A stretch of DNA of 64,000 nt from Sporosarcina sp. FSL K6-1508. GTDB lineage: Bacteria; Bacillota; Bacilli; Bacillales_A; Planococcaceae. The stretch is from NCBI RefSeq assembly GCF_038007465.1, contig NZ_JBBOXF010000001.1, positions 3,173,001 to 3,237,000 of the forward strand. The letters run 5' to 3'. The position numbers and the translations under genes were made by a program. Below are positions 63,053 to 64,000 of the stretch, piece after piece. The notes below the pieces were generated by a model. The model saw only the letters and a program-made list of their open reading frames with translations. It was not told the DNA's origin and did no database searches. The first letter of the stretch is position 1; every line of letters begins with the position of its first letter.

Positions 63053-64000
63053 TTATCTTTCAAGGAAGAACAGAATCACCATAATAATGGCGATCACAAG
63101 TCCTATAAGCAGTGATATTTTCACGGCGCTCACGGGGGATTTCCCGCTTACTTTGCCAGTTTGTCCATTGACGAGGAAGCGATAGACCTTATTGTTGAAC
63201 TGAAACGAGGAAATCCATAAAGGCAATAGAATATGCTTGTATGTAATGTTGTCATAGTCAGTGGAGACACTCACGATATTGACAACATCACCATATACTT
63301 GTCCATGTATGCCGTTTGTAATTCCGTTGTCTATGACTGCTTTTGCATCATTCCAGCCTTCCTTCAACGGAATCGAATATTTCTCCGCTAAGAAACCTGA
63401 TAAATACTCCATTTTATAATCGACAAGTCCATTTAAATGAAATGGTTCAACTTTATCAATCAATCCGCTGGCCACATTACGTGAAGCTTTCACTAATACA
63501 TCATCAAAGAATTTATTATAATGGCCGTGTTCCGTATGCCACCTGATTTTTCTTACTTGCTCCGTTACTTGCCTAGACTTGCCGTCTTCAATTACTGTAC
63601 GCGTTTCTGTCACGTAATAATACGTTCCAATCTGAACGACGTAAGACGAATCCGTCTGGGAATCGAACGTCCAGTAAGGAATATAAGCGCCTGCCAAATG
63701 GTCTAATTTATACGATTGAATTAGCTTGGAAGGAGCAAAATATCTCTTCTTCATCCAAGCTTTGAATTTTTCGATGGCCTCATCCTTAGTAATTTGAAAG
63801 GGAAGGACCAAAGCGGGTTTGATACCAGCGTGATGATCAGTTATTGCGATATGTGATGATCCGCAAAATGAACAAAAATCCGCCACTTTGTCTTTATCTA
63901 AAAGTGTTTCGGCACCACAGTTTTTACATTTGAAAACTCGTTTTTCATCATCCCAACTGTGGTCTTCTTTTTCTAATGCTTGTAAGAAGTCATGTTCAAT
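63053..64000 (-). CDS. Zinc-ribbon membrane-anchored protein (partial, 5' end outside)
   Basis: 315 residues are visible and the frame is open to the window edge. Two CxxC pairs (FKCKNCGAE and FCSFCGSS) form a TFIIB-like zinc ribbon. They are followed by LPFQITKDEAIEKFKAWMKKRYFAP, a beta-rich domain with IPYWTFDSQTDSSYV, and one C-terminal membrane helix (ISLLIGLVIAIIMVILFFL). Similar Firmicutes proteins are called 'TFIIB-type zinc ribbon-containing protein'. Function unknown. A GTG at 63886 is internal, not the start. Confidence 0.8.
   Translation of the reverse strand: MEHDFLQALEKEDHSWDDEKRVFKCKNCGAETLLDKDKVADFCSFCGSSHIAITDHHAGIKPALVLPFQITKDEAIEKFKAWMKKRYFAPSKLIQSYKLDHLAGAYIPYWTFDSQTDSSYVVQIGTYYYVTETRTVIEDGKSRQVTEQVRKIRWHTEHGHYNKFFDDVLVKASRNVASGLIDKVEPFHLNGLVDYKMEYLSGFLAEKYSIPLKEGWNDAKAVIDNGITNGIHGQVYGDVVNIVSVSTDYDNITYKHILLPLWISSFQFNNKVYRFLVNGQTGKVSGKSPVSAVKISLLIGLVIAIIMVILFFLER

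Overview
The window looks like chromosome from a low-GC Gram-positive of the Bacillales, most likely Planococcaceae/Lysinibacillus-Sporosarcina-like. This rests on the AGGAGG-type ribosome binding sites, a T-box leader, a FapR-type operator, and B. subtilis-like genes (fra/ydhG, menA, helD, nhaK/yvgP, yqhV, DUF3889, ccsA/resC, guaC, glnA, proC). The genus is inference. No rRNA, tRNA, CRISPR array or prophage was recognised.

Layout. 0-10.9 kb: a PaiB-like gene end, a decayed stretch, menA, helD, the frataxin-like gene fra, an SRPBCC protein, an AlkD-like repair protein and a GntR(YtrA)-ABC transporter operon. 10.9-24.5 kb: a reductive pyrimidine (uracil/thymine) catabolism island. On the minus strand lie malonate-semialdehyde dehydrogenase, an omega-aminotransferase and two tandem PucR regulators. 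Diverging from them are the M20 beta-ureidopropionase-like amidase (broken by one missing base), dihydropyrimidinase, PreT, PreA, an NCS1 transporter and a small unknown protein. Together they would import pyrimidine, reduce it, open the ring, release beta-alanine, transaminate it and oxidise the product to acetyl-CoA. 25-28.3 kb: an Rrf2 regulator with two matching operators, a TrxB-like flavoprotein plus methyltransferase, and an Arg-rich protein plus O-methyltransferase under a twin palindromic operator. 28.4-33.1 kb: small and membrane proteins and an arsR-arsB operon. 33.1-35.2 kb: an antibiotic-resistance-type ABC-F gene with an elaborate leader (two 7-codon leader peptides, a terminator, and alternative hairpins at the start site) but an in-frame amber codon. 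35.2-50.6 kb: YeiL/MFS, PhnA, NhaK, an aminoglycoside-nucleotidyltransferase-like gene, XRE/LysE, an RNase H-like protein, FabH, GuaC and GlnA. 50.7-59.3 kb: a mobile-element-damaged zone. An IS21-family element sits in the ribosome binding site of a ccsA/resC gene, S66-peptidase and RDD genes carry stops, and an IS1182-like element splits an acetyltransferase. 59.4-61.7 kb: an ECF sigma factor, PadR-like and SEDS (FtsW/RodA-like) operon. 61.8-64 kb: proC under a proline T-box and a zinc-ribbon membrane protein running off the end.

The strongest candidates for something unusual are the two-tier leader of the ABC-F gene and the ECF sigma/PadR/SEDS module. Five genes appear broken (amidase frameshift, ABC-F amber, S66 deletion plus opal, RDD amber, split GNAT). 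Assembly error cannot be excluded for the single-base cases.
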